The notes beneath the pieces are model-generated. The model was not told where the DNA came from. It worked only from the letters and a program-made list of their open reading frames with translations, and did no database searches. From assembly GCA_029237695.1 (NCBI GenBank), contig CM055274.1:18589505-18653504 (forward strand): a stretch of 64,000 bases of DNA. Direction: 5' to 3'. Positions within the stretch are counted from its first letter, which is position 1. The number at the start of each line of letters is the position of its first letter. Source of the stretch: Conchocele bisecta. Taxonomy: Eukaryota; Mollusca; Bivalvia; Lucinida; Thyasiridae. Below, one piece after another: positions 32,880 to 43,974 of the stretch. Position numbers and translations under genes: made by a program.

Positions 32880-33480
32880 GTAGGCCCAGGAGTATTCCAT
32901 ATACAAGCTTGACTATAAACCTTAAGCAAATTTGAGTACACACCTTAACCAAGGGGACATAACTAAGTAATTCAAGGTTAAATGTAGGTGAAGGCAAAAT
33001 ATAGGTCAGGGGTTATTGATGTACATCCCTATGAGAAAATGTTATCCAAGTATGGTGTCTGTATGCACAATAGTATTCCATCTACAAGCTTGACTAAAAA
33101 CCTTGACCAATGTTGACTAAAAACCTTAACCAAGGGGAATTAACTAAGTAATTCAAGAGGAAATGTAGGTCAATGTCAAATATAGATCAGGGGTTATTGA
33201 TGTACATCCCTATGAGAAAAGGATGTCCAAGTATGGTGTATGTATGCACAATAGTATTCCATGTACAAGTTTGACTAAAAACCTTAACGAAGGTTGACAA
33301 AAAAACTTAACCAATGGGAATTAACTAAGTAATTCAAGATTAAATGTCGGTGAATGTCAACTATAGGTCAGTGGTTGTTGATGTACATCACTAGGAGATG
33401 AAGTTTTCCAAGTATGGGGGGTGTAGGGCCAGGAGTATTTCATATACAAGCTTGACTAAAAACCTTAACCACGGCGTGAC
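32880..33480. repeat. Tandem array, about 180-bp unit, 3.3 copies
   Basis: Units begin with AGTATTCCATATACAAGCTTGACT at 32892, 33071, 33253 and 33435. Each contains AAATGTAGGTGAAGGCAAA-like and GATGTACATCCCTATGAGAA. The array ends in a GC-rich tail, CACCGACGCCGACGCCGGGG, then TATTCTTCGAATAGTCGAGC, a terminus I recognise from other molluscan dispersed repeats. This tandem-plus-conserved-end form resembles Helitron or SINE-like satellite carriers, but no diagnostic end was found. Confidence 0.75.
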
Positions 33481-33640
33481 GGTGACACCGACGCCGACGC
33501 CGGGGTGACTACATAAGATCTAACTATTCTTCGAATAGTCGAGCTAAAAATGAGAATGTGCAACAGGATACGAATGTACAATGATTGTAAATGTCTCAGC
33601 CGATTACTTCCGATTACTTCAGGTCAGTTTAACAACATAT

Positions 33641-33973
33641 ATGTGGCTGTGATCACATGTGATGGGAACAACTAATCTGATAGTCTGTTGTTACTTGTAT
33701 ATATACTATATATACACCGTCATGTGATTTCTTTCCCCATCACCTGTGGCTGTGACTGGAGAAATGTGATTTATATGGATAGTATACCAGTGTAGCTCCT
33801 GATAAAATAGCACACTTCTGTAGCCGGATAACGATCTATACCGCTTGTTGGAAGCATGCCGGGTGTTTCATTGATGGAACGGCGAACAGTGCAGCTCCTG
33901 ATCAGACTGTGCGATCAGGACCTACACTGGTCGCAAAACATGTAAATCCCATTTCTCCAGTCACAACCGCATA
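33641..33973. mobile_element. MITE family B, copy 10 (interrupted by family Q)
   Basis: TATGTGGCTGTGAT, then an inserted Q element (33654-33748), then GCTGTGACTGGAGAAATGTG and the rest of B to TTCTCCAGTCACAACCGC. Confidence 0.85.
33654..33748. mobile_element. hAT-like MITE family Q, copy 1
   Basis: 95 bp with ends CACATGTGATGGGAA / TTCCCCATCACCTGTG (the Q consensus end is CACAGGTGATGG). It is flanked by GCTGTGAT and GCTGTGAC, an 8-bp target duplication with one change. Eight-bp duplications with CA..G ends are typical of hAT elements. Confidence 0.85.
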
Positions 33974-34417
33974 TTGGTGTTTCAGGACATCGCGCAGGCA
34001 GCACCAACCATGGACAGATCCAATCCCGTGTCACGTGACGGCGCACTCTCCTTAGGAAGATGGTATCATCGCATGTGGAAACAGACCACGCATATGTGAA
34101 ATACATGTACCATTTCGGAGTATTGTGAACACAATGATGTTTCTAAAGCATTTTATAAAAAACGTACTCACTGAAATGTCTACAGTGTTTACGCTGTTTG
34201 GACCAGTATGTGACACCAGAGAACGTTTGTTGACATCTGAGGTACTTGCAGTGTGTCACATCGTCCGGTTCTTGACCGATGAGCTCCTCTGTATTAATAC
34301 ACAACACATTTCTTGTCTCTGAAACGTATTCAGATAACCACCGTACGGTGACATGGTCCTTGATATTGGAAGCGCCTTTATGTTGTATGTTATGCGCTGT
34401 TGGTATATGAAACCTTG

Positions 34418-34665
34418 TAATAATGAGACGAGTCGTGTGATTTGTATCGAAGAAGTTATGTGATTTTTCATGACGTTTTTTTACAAAATTTACGATATTT
34501 TCCGGAAATGACGTTGGAATTTGACAACATGTTCGCATTTGCGCTGAACATTTCGTCAACTTTTGATGCCATTTACAAAACTTACTACAGTGTCTGAAGA
34601 TATATTTTTCGTGAAAAATCGCACATCATCTTAGGTGCAAAATCGCATGGTTTGTCTCATGTGTG
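34418..34665. mobile_element. MITE family J, copy 2
   Basis: GAGTCGTGTGATTTGTATCG to TGCAAAATCGCATGGTTTGT, with AAAATTTACGATATTTTCCG and TGACGTTGGAATTTGACAAC internal. ORFs 34143-34559 and 34256-34471 overlap it and are not considered genes. Confidence 0.72.
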
Positions 34666-34884
34666 TAGCCACACAACACATTTCTTACAACGGAAAAAGT
34701 ATTGTGGTGCCGGGCAATCGATCCTACCTATGCATATTCCGGCGACCCTACACTTTTTGGTCCTTTCAAAATAAATAAATATTATTTGTTTTCGATACTT
34801 CGTGCGTTTAATGCGTCCTTTGCGTACTTTAGGCGCTTTTCCTCCACGTGCCTGCAGCAATAACAACAACAATAAGTACCAAAG

Positions 34885-35553
34885 GAGGCAGTGACCAGTT
34901 AATTTAAAATTATCAATTTCACGCCCTCGGACAGTATGTATTTAATTCAATATTCCAAATAAGTGGGCAGACAGCAATATGAGTTCGACATTTGTGACCT
35001 AGACACACAAGAAGCTTTTACATAAACACAAATATACTGCTCTAGTATTAGTGCTCCTTACCTATGCAGGAATGTGAAATATCTTGGTGCAGCCTCTTTA
35101 AAATTGTCCAATTCTGAGGTAAAATATTCACTTTAAAACCATGCCGTGCCACGCTACTTGCGGAACTACATATTGAATGTTGTATGCGTTCTCAATCATC
35201 ATTCAGAGGCAAATGAACTATCATGGTGCAAACCAGTTCCCATCCATGAGTTTTCTCTGAAATAAATTCTTGTTTGAAACTCCCAGAAAAATCTGTTGTT
35301 TTGATCAGTTTTTGTCACAACATACCCTCAATTCGTATTTGCCCATTTCTGATCAATGGGAACAGGTCAGATGGCCCTGGAATGAGCATTCATCAATTAA
35401 TACGATGTGAAATCTGAATAAAATACAAAATCAACTACACAAAATTAATTAAACAATTAAAATGAATTTTAATCAGCAGAAAGTGTAATATTTATAAATT
35501 TCACCGGTGCCATTATACGAAACTGGCGGCTAACTGGTCACTGCTACCTTAAG
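34885..35553. repeat. 0.67-kb direct repeat, copy 1
   Basis: Begins GGAGGCAGTGACCAGTTAAT and ends CTAACTGGTCACTGCTACC, so the unit itself has inverted ends (GCAGTGACCAGTTA / TAACTGGTCACTGC). The second copy at 37023-37697 differs at only a small percentage of positions. Confidence 0.85.
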
Positions 35554-37022
35554 CATGCAGACCCCTTTTGTCACTACACATTTTCTGTTATTTGCTAGTA
35601 GGGTGGTCAATTCCAAACAGAATAAACCTAATAATAAATGTATATTTGTGTAGAAGTGTCTGTCACAAATTAATGTTAAGGGTGGTGGTACAGCTTCGGA
35701 AAGTGGTCAGATTTGGGTCGAAACAGCATTTTGCTAAAACAGTGTTACCGCTGATGTGTTGCTATGTAAGGAGGCGCGAACTATACGGGCACTTCATTAC
35801 ACTGCTTAGCAAGCACTACAGCTGCTTCACATGTATTAGCAAGATATGTATGTGACCTTGAACTAGTAAAAACTGTGCATATTTTCGAGAAATTATCGGC
35901 AGATTTGAACATTTTCATAATGTCACTGACATACAAGTTATTTCAAGGGCTCTCAGTAGGTTCAAGACCCTACTAAGATATACAAAATACACCTAGTAGC
36001 ACAGTACTTGGTGTTTATTGCTCGTCAATAAACTTAAAAACCAAAATAATAGCTATCCGAAAATAGCAGAGCTCTACAATTTCACACCCACTGCTGCGAC
36101 AAGGCCACATTCACAGAGTGCACATTTAATGTAAAAGGATGGAGTAAATCGAACATAGAAAGTAGGTCAATGTAAGTTCAAGGTCACATGTACATTGGCT
36201 TCATATGAGTACCACAAATTGATGAAGTAGCACAAGCATGGTCGGCTTAGTGGCTGTATTTGGTGCGAAACGGACCGAAATACGTAAAATGATTTGTCAA
36301 ACTAGCAGAAAATGTAGGTGAAGGTCGAATGAAGGTCAGCTGAGAGACAATGGTTTAAGGTGGATCACAGCAGGGCATTGTCATTCAAGGCTTTCATAGT
36401 CTAATAGGGAGGGTAGCTGGTCAGAAAAATGGAAAAAGTAACTCTGAAACAAGTGTGCAGGCATATAGGTCACTGTTTACGACACCGCGGGCCAACTAGT
36501 TTCAGCCCAATGTGAAAATACACTAACCGAGATGCTATTTCTTGTTCTTCTACTGGTCTGGTTATTCTTGCCAGGTGGCTACCATCCAGGTACAGGCTAG
36601 CAGCAGCTTAAATGGAATAAGTGACACATACAGCCGAGTCGGGTAAACTAGAAACATTCAGTGAAAGATGCGGTCCTAACTGTGCGGACTAAGGCGGTCA
36701 ATCTACACAAAATAGAAATTTCTGTTATTAAGTAGATCTACATTTAACACAAATTCAGAGAAATGTCCTTCAACTACACTTTCCATGCTAATCGTTGTGC
36801 AATACAGTCAAATCCGTCCAGAAAATCATGAAGATATCAAACATCAGAATTTCACCATTTAGTTGTTGTATTTTCAGCTTGAGAGGCTTCCCTGCTAAAA
36901 TGGCTCAAAACATTCATCAGACACATGTCAGCTGTCCTGAAATGGTATTTTCAATGTCGATAAATGTTTACGTCAACATTGAAATGTAACAAATGACAGA
37001 AATGGCAAATTCAAGAAATCAT
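35554..37022. other. 1.5-kb segment between the direct repeats
   Basis: Begins TTAAGCATGC and ends GCCTTAAGGA, so CTTAAG lies at both inner edges. No gag, protease, RT or integrase frame is visible. The 95-codon ORF 35568-35855 has no recognised domain. No primer-binding site or polypurine tract next to the repeats. Confidence 0.5.
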
Positions 37023-37697
37023 GTGTTGCCTTAAGGACGCAGTGACCAGTTAATTTAAAATTATCAATTTCACGCCCTCGGACAGTGTGTATTTAATTCA
37101 ATATTCCAAATAAGTGGGCAGACAGCAATATGAGTTCGACATTTGTGACCTAGACACACAAGAAGCTTTTACATAAACACAAATATGCTGCTCTATTAGT
37201 GTTCCTTACATATGCAGGAATGTGAAATATCTTGGTGCAGCCTCTTTAAAATTGTCCAATTCTGAGGTAAAATATTCACTTTAAAACCATGCCGTGCCAC
37301 GCTACTTGCGGAACTACATATTGAATGTTGTATGTGTTCTCAATCATCATCCAGAGGCAAATGCACTATCATGGTGCAAACCAGTTCCCATCCATGAGTT
37401 TTCTCTGAAATAAATTCTTGTTTGAAACTCCCAGAAAAATCTGTTGTTTTGATCAGTTTTTGTCACAACATACCCTCAATTCGTATTTGCCCATTTCTGA
37501 GCAATGGGAACAGGTCAGATGACCCTGGAATGAGCATTCATTAATTAATACGATGTAAAATCTAAATAAAATACAAAATCAACTATACAAAATTAATTAA
37601 ACAATTAAAATGAATTTTAATCAGCAGAAAGTGTAATATTTATAAATTTCACCGGTGCCATTATACGAAACTGGCGGCTAACTGGTCACTGCTACCA
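37023..37697. repeat. 0.67-kb direct repeat, copy 2
   Basis: Same unit and orientation as copy 1. The right outer flank TACCAAATAG matches the left outer flank of copy 1 (GTACCAAAGG) for TACCAAA, which would fit a target duplication for the whole 34.9-37.7 kb block. Confidence 0.85.
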
Positions 37698-37842
37698 AAT
37701 AGTGAACCCACCATATACCCTCCCTATTTAGTTTGTTTCTGGACAGTACAGGTGTTTTTTAATAGGCCTAATAAAAATGTTTCCAAGTTTGAGCTAGGGC
37801 TAAACATTGTTTTTGCACATCCACGGACAGACCTCCGCATAT

Positions 37843-38096
37843 TAGCCCTTTCACCCCTAAATAACTGGAATGGATTTTGATGTGTTAATTTTGCAACCAA
37901 TCTAAATCATCACAAAATGATTTTCAGACCAGTCCATTTATGAACATGGGGTGTTTTTGTTCTCAAAATTATGAAAATTAATTGCAAAAAGTGCAGATCC
38001 TGATGAGATGGCTCGTTACGAGCCGGCTCATCTGGATCTACACTGTTTGCTAATACCACTATACAGGCCTGCGGGTTAAGAGTAAAATGGTTAAGG
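37843..38096. mobile_element. Repeat family R, copy 3
   Basis: AGCCCTTTCACCCCTAAATA to AAGAGTAAAATGGTTAAG, with AAAAGTGCAGATCCTGATGA and hairpin GCTCGTTACGAGC. The best-preserved copy of R. Confidence 0.75.
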
Positions 38097-38306
38097 GGGG
38101 CGGTGCGTACGGGCCTGCATAATTATGACACACAAGGTTTTGTAGAGGCAACAGAACATGACATTATCTTGTAATCATAGGAATGTGTTTAATGGCGATA
38201 TGAACATGATGTGTTGCTATATAATGGTTATTTATAATCAATGAGTCTTATTGTTTCTGCATGCACATGTATCGATATCAGGGTCAACTGGATAAGTTGA
38301 GTGACC

Positions 38307-38470
38307 ATATATGAGACAAGTCATGTGATTTTGTAACTTCGGACATCTGCGTGATTTCATGAAATACGTTTACAAAATGTACAATATTTTTCAGTAATTC
38401 AAAAATTGACAAAACATTTGGAATGTAAGTCGGAAATTAGGCAGATGTCCGAAGGTACAAAATCCCACAG
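38307..38470. mobile_element. MITE family J, copy 3 (short)
   Basis: TATGAGACAAGTCATGTGAT to GGTACAAAATCCCAC. The mirrored CGGACATCTGCGTGA / CAGATGTCCG is distinctive. Abuts family F copy 2. Confidence 0.65.
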
Positions 38471-38953
38471 GCATGCATTCGGCGTGTTTCGGCTTTCATC
38501 GGTATAACTATATATTGAACAAGGCTTCTAACTTTGGTCGGACACAACCTCGTATCATAACAAAATAACATGGATTAAACTTGTGATTTTCTATGCATTC
38601 CATGTATTTCTGCAGGATATCGATAATTCTCAAATTATCATATGAACTTGCCTCTACAATTTTGACGTTAGAGCCAAAACACATTATTTCATTTGTTATG
38701 CTACGAGGTTGTGCCCGACCTAGGAAAAGGAGCTGTAATTCAATATTATTTGCATAAATATGTTCTAGCTGTGTTATTTTAGCAGGACAACAATAATTCT
38801 CAAATGAACATGTGCACTTTTCCAAAATATTCACAAAGCGTTAATAAAATCGCGGAATGTGTTATGACACGAGGTCGTGTCCGACCAAAGTTAGAAGCCT
38901 TGTTCATATATATAGGTATACCGATGAAAGCCGAAACACGCCGATGCCTGTGC
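38470..38953. mobile_element. MITE family F, copy 2
   Basis: GCATTCGGCGTGTTTCGGCT to AAGCCGAAACACGCCGATGC are mirrored ends. Inside, CTTCTAACTTTGGTCGGACA and its mirror are well preserved. Short ORFs here read the arms. Confidence 0.82.
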
Positions 38954-38997
38954 AAAATCCCATGGCGTGTATCATATATGATTCCACTCACTGAAGT

Positions 38998-39776
38998 ATA
39001 TGGCATGTCAAACGTTGCTATATTACATATCTATTTTATTATGATTGTATGTTTGTTATTGTTATTATTGTCATTGTAAGTTCGATATTCTTATTCAATG
39101 TTTGTTATTGTTATTCAATGTTTCGTTATTGTTATTCAATGTTTCGTTTTTGTTATTCAATTTTACGTTATTGTTTTTCTATACTTCGTTATTGTCATTG
39201 TATTTTCGATATTATTATTCAATTGTTCGTTTTTGTTATTCAATGTTACGTTATTGTTTTTCTATACTTCGTTATTGTCATTGTATTTTCGATATTCTTA
39301 TTCAATGTTTCGTTATTGTTATTCAATGTTTCGTTATTGTTATTCAATGTTGCGTTATTGTTATTCTATACTTCGTTATTGTCATTGTATGTTCGATATT
39401 CTTGGTAAGTACAAACAATAACAATATCGAACATACAATTACAATAACGATAATAACAATAAGTAAATATTGAATAACAATAACTAAACATTGAATAACA
39501 ATAACGAAACATTGAATAACAATAACGAAACATTGAATAACAATAACGAATAACGAAACATTGAATAACAATAACAAACATTGAATAAGAATATCGAACA
39601 TACAATTACAATAACGAAGTATAGAATAACAATAACGCAACATTGAATAACAATAACGAAAATAACGAAACATTGAATAACAATAACGAAACATTGAATA
39701 AAAATAACAAACATACAATAATAATAATAAAATAGATATGTAATATAGCAACGTTTGACATGCCATAGAAGTATGT
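38998..39776. repeat. Giant hairpin of opposed minisatellite arms
   Basis: The ends TATGGCATGTCAAACGTTGC (39000) and GCAACGTTTGACATGCCATA (39750) are exact mirrors, continuing through ATATTACATATCTATTTTAT. Each arm, roughly 330-360 bp, is a minisatellite of 20-21-bp units (GTTATTGTTATTCAATGTTTC) in opposite orientation, meeting near 39412. Six overlapping ORFs on both strands encode the same VIVIQCF-type repeat and are artefacts. Confidence 0.88.
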
Positions 39777-39907
39777 GCCGCCATTTAGGTATTCTATAAT
39801 TTGAAGAACATTGTGTGGGATCACAGCATATACAAAATGTATTCTGTATTTCACTGACGAATTATCATACTGTGTCGCACTATGTTTTGTCAAAGGTATA
39901 TTGTTAC

Positions 39908-40305
39908 ATGACCGGTGGCGTAGCCAGGCATACGCACGTACGCACGTACGCACGTGCGTACGAGAAAAAAATCAAAGAATTACAAAAAATGCTTATTTTT
40001 CGAAATATGCAATACAATCTTGGGGGATGGTGGGGGGGGGGGGGTTGCTATTGAGTCTGGAACAGAACGCATTTTGTATCAAACGTACATGTCGATTACA
40101 AACAAACGGTGCCGTAAATAATGCAGGAAAACGCATTAGATAGGATCTCCGTTTCAAAAAAAATCAGGGGGGTGCATGCCCCTGGACCCCCCTAGCACTC
40201 TCCCTCACTTCGCTAGGTCGACGAGTGAGCCGTGCTCACCCAATGTTCTACCATTTGATATGTGTGCATATCAGAAATTTGTCCCTGGCTACGCCCCTGA
40301 TGACT
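39908..40305. mobile_element. Repeat family M, copy 2
   Basis: Inverted ends GGTGGCGTAGCCAGGCAT and CCTGGCTACGCCCCTGA enclose about 390 bp, including (CGTACGCA)n, a G-run (40030-40043) and GCCCCTGGACCCCCCTAGC. The GTAGCCAGG/CCTGGCTAC end type recurs in many invertebrate non-autonomous elements. Confidence 0.7.
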
Positions 40306-40369
40306 GCCGTTGTTTGACACCGCTCACAGCCGTGTTCAAACGTACGGCGTGTGCCATTTTGACCATGGC

Positions 40370-40735
40370 TGTAGACAATTGCTCATTCCGGGACCAAGAC
40401 AAAACCTACGTAATACACGTGTCTCATGACGTTACTAGAACAGTTACAGTTCACAACGGTTTGAAATTTTGAAATTGATGCGGCAGTATCACTCGACGTA
40501 CACTGCGGCCCCGGAACATGTATGTGTAAATCAGCTGTTTGAATGGAGCAGATTATCAAAGTACCGAAAGTACTGTATGCTCAAATTACACGACAAGAAC
40601 GTTCGACCATGTCCTGCCGTGTGTGAACGTTTACCGTGACACTCGGGAACTGTTTGAACCCGCGGCCTTGGGGTTCAAACAGTTCCCTGGTGCCACGGTA
40701 AACCCACGGCTTGGCATGGTCGAATCTATATTAAA
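40370..40735. mobile_element. Repeat family P, copy 2
   Basis: CTCATTCCGGGACC ... GCGGCCCCGGAACATG, then the hairpin GTGAACGTTTACCGTG / CACGGTAAAC and AACTGTTTGAACCCGCGGCC with mirror. Homologous along its length to 30418-30800. Confidence 0.68.
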
Positions 40736-41189
40736 GGCATAGTGTCTCAGATGATGTCTCAGCTATATACATTGTGAGGGTTTTCGCTCCATGCACATTA
40801 AATGACATACATGCATGATACCAATCATTCGCACCAATTTATTTTATGAAATAATTGATGAAATTATCAAGAATATGCGTTATGTTCAAGTACGTACGTA
40901 TTATCAGAAACTGTCATAAATACGGGAGATAATTTGGCTTGGCATAGTTTGGCGTTTTCTATATACATGTACATGCACCAGTAAGGAAAATTTATGAAAT
41001 GTCTTTATTTCGCGTTGCGAAATGATCATGCTCTATCACATGTAGAAATAATATTCCATGATAGGGGCTAAAGTAATTAATTTAAATAAAATACATTAAT
41101 AACCATCGATTGTTAATTATGGTTATGATACTAAAAATACTAGTTATTTTTCAGTATTATATAGGCATTTCTTTTTATCAATCCCCGCA

Positions 41190-41475
41190 ATCTGCCGTGA
41201 AACACGGTGCCGCGAAACATTTTTAATATCCTGTCAATACGACCTAATCACTGCGTAATAATATGTGCGGTGGTTGGGGTTATTTGTATTGCATTTTAAA
41301 GTTATGTGTAGGTGTTGACGGGATAAATAGAATAGTAGGTTAGTGCCGTGAATGGGAAATATATCTGACGCGACACGGAAACGGGATGTGCTCGGCAGAG
41401 CCTCGCCCATCCCGTTTCCTAAGCCTTGCCATATATTTTTCACATTCACGGCACTAACCTACTATTCTCTATTTC
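41190..41475. mobile_element. Repeat family G, copy 2
   Basis: GTGAAACACGGTGCCGCGAA, CCTGTCAATACGACCTAATC and GTTGACGGGATAAATAGAAT lead into a hairpin with AATAGTAGGTTAGTGCCGTG and its mirror around AACGGGATGTGCTCGGCAGA / GCCCATCCCGTT. Confidence 0.75.
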
Positions 41476-41646
41476 CTAATCTGCTTCATCATTTTCTATG
41501 CGTATCTGAGACCCAGACTGATTCTTTGACACCATGCAACATGTTAAATGTCTGAGTAGATCATGGAGACAACTCATTGGCATACTGTGTTGTGTTGCAT
41601 GAGGGTTACACGAGTTAGTCCCCTTCTTCTACAGCCCCTTCACTTA

Positions 41647-41857
41647 CAGTGGGGTGCACAGGTGATGGGAACAACTAATCTGATAGTCTGTTGTTACTTG
41701 TATAAGATATATATATATACACCGTCATGTGATTTTTTTACCGTCACCTGTGGTGGGGTGTTACATTTACGTGTAAGTGCACACACGAACGAGCACGACA
41801 GGTTGCAACCAACCTGTCGTGTTCGTTCGTGTGTGCACTTACACGCTGACCCCACTG
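41647..41857. mobile_element. MITE family C, copy 1 (interrupted by family Q)
   Basis: CAGTGGGGT ... GTGTAAGTGCACACACGAAC, mirrored at GTTCGTGTGTGCACTTACAC ... ACCCCACTG, flanked by TA on both sides. Uninterrupted length is about 100 bp; an inserted Q element sits in the left arm. Confidence 0.85.
41657..41752. mobile_element. hAT-like MITE family Q, copy 2
   Basis: 96 bp, CACAGGTGATGGGAA to TTACCGTCACCTGTG, flanked on both sides by the identical 8-mer GTGGGGTG (41649-41656 and 41753-41760). A textbook hAT-size target duplication. Confidence 0.92.
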
Positions 41858-42205
41858 TATGCATCGGTCTAATAGTTTATTTCGATATTTGTACGGTTTT
41901 CATGTTACATTAATTTATTTGTTGGTTGCCATGGTTTTCGACGTGTTTTCCCCCAAAATAATTATTTGTATTCACCTGTTGTTTTGTAAGTACTTGGTTG
42001 AAATAAAGCTTATACATTTATAATAGAAACAGATGAATAACTTAGATTATATATGTAGAATAACAAGAAACACCTAAATCTGTACACGACAACGAATATT
42101 TAGTTTACAATGGCATATAGGCAGAAAACCGTTACAATGTCCCCTCTTTAAAGGTACAAACCCACTCAGTACGTTATAATATGAGCCGCGTCGTGAGAAA
42201 ACATG

Positions 42206-43534
42206 TAGGCTATGGGCTACCAGGACCCCCCGTGCACCCCCCCCCCCCCCACAACATTTGTACGCCATGTTTTTTTTGTTCCTTGGGGTATACTAAATAC
42301 TTTAAAAACTGTTAACATCAAAAATCTTGGGTTCCACATCTATTTTTAGCCAAATATGCAAATTAGGTGCCGCCATTTATGTGGTTCATCTGAAAAGCTA
42401 ACCATATCAAACAATGTAGATATTGCGTCACTACCCCCATGTAAAGGCAGCTTGGTACAGCATGTACGGAGGGTCAATTATCAAGTTGCAATATGGAAGA
42501 GGGCACACATTGCAACTCCTGAGATTCCAAACCCTACTAATGGCCATGGCTGGATACAAACTGATGGACATATCGAGCCATTGTGGACGAACGATCCAAT
42601 TCTACCCCAACGACTCATAGACATCATCGAGAATATACAGGATTGTGACACATCAGATGAAGAAGAATCTGGTGAGATGGGGCCTGTATATTCTGACGAG
42701 GATGCAGACGACAGTGATAGGCAGTGTGACTTAATGAACAAAAACTCATGGCAATAGAGCCAACTATATAGAGTAAACAAAGATTTGTTTGTAAATAAAC
42801 ATGATACAGAAATATGTTTTATTTTTTAAGATACAATGTAAATTGTATGCCTAATTTGCATATTCATGACTTTGGAAGGTATCCAATCAAATTGGTATTA
42901 TGTTTAATGAACTCCTTGACCATGAAAACATATATCTAGGAACCGTAAATGTTCTTCTAGCTTGATTAATAAGAAAGATATGTGGAAACATATTTTTTTT
43001 TCAAAAATGGCGGGAAATGAGAAATTTATGCAATGGCCGTAATCTCATTTGCATAGCAAATACATGATATAATGTTTCTATTATAAAGTAGACATGTAGT
43101 GTAATAACTTAGACTGCTTCAGTTCTAAAAAAATGATAATATAAGCTTTTAGAAATATTTAGTACGAAGTTTATAAATGAAAATGTATTTTTTTTATCTT
43201 TTTACGCCTAATTTGCATATTCATGACTTAGGAAATTATCCAATGAAATCGGTATTGTGTTTAATGAACTCCCTGACCATTAAAACATATATGTAGACAC
43301 CTTAAGTGTTCTTCTAGCACTTTTAATAAGAAAGATATGTGCAAAATTAATTTTCCAAAAAATGGCGGCAATTAATTTGCATATTTGGCTAAAAATAGAT
43401 GTGGGACCCAAGATTTTTTATGTTAACATTTTTTAAAGTATTTAGTATACCCCAAGGAACAAAAAAGAACATGGCGTACAAATGTTGTGTGGGGGGGGGG
43501 GGGTGCCCGGGGGGTCCTGGTAGCCCATAGCCTA
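42206..43534. mobile_element. 1.33-kb TIR element carrying an ORF
   Basis: Terminal inverted repeats of about 174 bp (42206-42379 and 43361-43534) are nearly identical, starting TAGGCTATGGGCTACCAGGA and including a C/G-run and ACATTTGTACGCCATGTT. ATG occurs immediately outside both ends (42203-42205, 43535-43537), a possible 3-bp duplication as made by PIF/Harbinger-like transposases. Inside are a 133-codon ORF and a roughly 165-bp block present twice in the same orientation (42849-43015, 43206-43372). No transposase domain is present. Confidence 0.85.
42356..42757 (+). CDS. Hypothetical protein inside the TIR element
   Basis: 133 codons, with its ATG lying inside the left inverted repeat. 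The central part has LPPCKGSLVQHVRRVNYQVA, IWKRAHI, IPNPTNGHGW and a TDGHIEPLWT segment. I recognise this string of features from the C-terminal part of large uncharacterised proteins in molluscs and cnidarians, where it usually precedes a cysteine-rich cluster; that cluster is absent here and replaced by a very acidic tail (SDEEESGEMGP, then SDEDADDSDR). No catalytic motif is seen. It may be a captured 3' exon of such a gene, or the end of the element's own lost gene. A TTTTTAG just before the ATG could be a splice acceptor. The coding frame is intact and more GC-rich than the rest of the element, which argues against pure chance. Confidence 0.6.
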   Translation: MQIRCRHLCGSSEKLTISNNVDIASLPPCKGSLVQHVRRVNYQVAIWKRAHIATPEIPNPTNGHGWIQTDGHIEPLWTNDPILPQRLIDIIENIQDCDTSDEEESGEMGPVYSDEDADDSDRQCDLMNKNSWQ

Positions 43535-43537
43535 ATG

Positions 43538-43974
43538 TCTTCGGGAAATGTTTGGTCAAATTGACATTTTGTTACTATGACAATGGTATTTGTCTTATGA
43601 ATTGAATGTTTTTTATGTGATCATGATATCTGCAATATTCATTAAGATATTACATTGTATATAACAAGACTATTCAGGTCGTTTGAGCAAATGTGACGTC
43701 ACGTAAAAGCGACGTCAAACGAAGTCAAAACGACGCTACAGTAACTACGTATCTACCGGTACACATAGAGTATACGCCAACATTTACAACAGTTTGCAAG
43801 TTGACAAACTAGAAGCATGTTTGGCATTGAATAATGAATGTATAGACGGATGAGCTTGAGTACTTTCGTAATACATGAAAATGAAAAGCAACAAAGACAA
43901 ACCGGCAAGTTCATGTACCAGCAGGTATAAACGTGCAGCTGGAACAAAAGGTACTTAACACCATTAGGCCGAAT
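43538..43974. other. Spacer without supported gene
   Basis: Includes several GACGTC-type motifs (43693-43740). No repeat pair recognised. Confidence 0.4.

Noticed and set aside
34143..34559. 138-codon minus-strand ORF
   Set aside because: Overlaps family J copy 2 for much of its length, and an equally open alternative frame exists.
34885..37697. LTR retrotransposon
   Set aside because: Direct repeats are convincing, but no primer-binding site, polypurine tract or any gag/pol frame is visible. Kept as an open question in findings.
39045..39784. Six overlapping ORFs of 76-146 codons on both strands
   Set aside because: They translate a 20-21-bp minisatellite in opposed arms; the peptide is a monotonous VIVIQCF-type repeat on both strands.
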